From Desulfuromonadales bacterium (lineage in GTDB: Bacteria; Desulfobacterota; Desulfuromonadia; Desulfuromonadales; BM103): DNA of 7,241 bases. The stretch's first letter is position 1. Every line of letters begins with the position of its first letter. Below the pieces are notes generated by a model. The model had not been told where the DNA came from and ran no database searches. It saw only the letters and a list, made by a program, of their open reading frames with translations. Of this stretch, positions 6,788-7,241 are shown piece after piece. Where the stretch lies: assembly GCA_029859485.1 (NCBI GenBank), contig JAOUDB010000124.1, positions 1-7,241 on the forward strand. Direction: 5' to 3'. The translations under genes and the position numbers were made by a program.

Positions 6788-7241
6788 TTAGAGAAGATTG
6801 TACATGACCGAACCGAGGCGTTCTCGTTGTGCCTCATCTTTAGCCAGGGTCCAGGGGGCTGAGTCATCAATATACTTGTTGGCAGCGCTGACCAGCTCCC
6901 AGATTGCTTGCAGCGCTTTGTTGAAGGCGAGCGCTTCCATATGACCGTCAACCACTTTGACTTGCTTGATGAATTTGTCCTGAAGGACTTTATCAATATC
7001 CTCAGTTTCTCCAGGACTTGTAAGCTCACCCTTAAAGTACTTGTTGAGCATTGCCGTAGAGCGGCTGACCAGGTTGCCGAGGTCGTTGGCGAGGTCAGAG
7101 TTGATGCGATGGACGAGGGCGGTATGTGAGAAATCACCGTCCAGACCAAAAGGCACTTCGCGCAACAGGAAGTAGCGAATGGCGTCAACACCATATTTGT
7201 CGATCAGCATGTTCGGCTCAACCACATTGGCCAGGCTCTTG
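6788..7241 (-). CDS. metG: methionyl-tRNA synthetase, partial, prematurely terminated
   Basis: MetG charges tRNA-Met with methionine in the cytoplasm and is essential in bacteria. The window edge cuts the gene inside its KMSKS signature: the first readable residues are KSLANVVEPNMLIDKYG, then AIRYFLLREVPFGLDGDFS, both standard for class I MetRS. The helical anticodon-binding domain follows (NDLGNLVSRSTAMLNKY, then ANKYIDDSAPWTLAKDE) and stops at VMYNLL with TAA (6788-6790). Homologues continue here with a Glu-Ala pair; a single G-to-T change in GAA would give this TAA. The N-terminal half with the HIGH motif lies beyond the window. The gene is transcribed towards the TatD fusion gene. The identity is very sure; whether the stop is real is not. 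Confidence 0.9.
   Translation of the reverse strand, partial: KSLANVVEPNMLIDKYGVDAIRYFLLREVPFGLDGDFSHTALVHRINSDLANDLGNLVSRSTAMLNKYFKGELTSPGETEDIDKVLQDKFIKQVKVVDGHMEALAFNKALQAIWELVSAANKYIDDSAPWTLAKDEAQRERLGSVMYNLL

Noticed and set aside
6788..6790. Programmed recoding of the metG stop as selenocysteine or pyrrolysine
   Set aside because: The codon is TAA, whereas those systems use UGA and UAG, and the family does not have such a residue at this place.

Overview
This is an accessory-looking stretch of a Gram-negative bacterial chromosome. I infer an anaerobic deltaproteobacterium of the Desulfuromonas/Geobacter/Pelobacter type. The reasons are a TatD hydrolase fused to a radical SAM domain directly downstream of metG, an arrangement I associate with that group from memory, together with mid-range GC in the genes and an AT-rich leader. 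The assignment is tentative.

Layout. Positions 1-404 are an AT-rich non-coding leader with several short inverted repeats. A compact plus-strand cluster follows: a sodium:solute symporter (405-1784, TTG start), a metallophosphoesterase-fold protein (1781-2632, overlapping the symporter by 4 nt), and an SLC12-type cation-chloride cotransporter with its full C-terminal domain (2687-4945). Two transporters of ions or ion-coupled solutes thus bracket a small, cysteine-rich, possibly regulatory phosphoesterase. This looks like an ion-homeostasis or osmotic unit, though its substrates cannot be read from the sequence. A convergent junction (4946-5118) carries a strong bidirectional terminator.

The minus strand carries, in transcription order, the 3' part of metG (methionyl-tRNA synthetase, entering at the window edge inside its KMSKS signature), a 70-bp element of 7-bp repeats, and the TatD-radical SAM fusion gene.

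Points deserving attention: (1) metG has an in-frame TAA 61 codons before its natural end, with perfectly preserved homologous sequence after it, so there is a single nonsense change or a sequence error in an essential gene. (2) The metG-tatD gap holds an exactly phased 4+2+4 heptamer inverted-repeat element. (3) The phosphoesterase has lost exactly the ligands of one of its two metal sites and kept those of the other. (4) The SLC12 protein keeps a Ser-Ser pair in TM8 where sodium-dependent animal members have it and potassium-chloride members do not.
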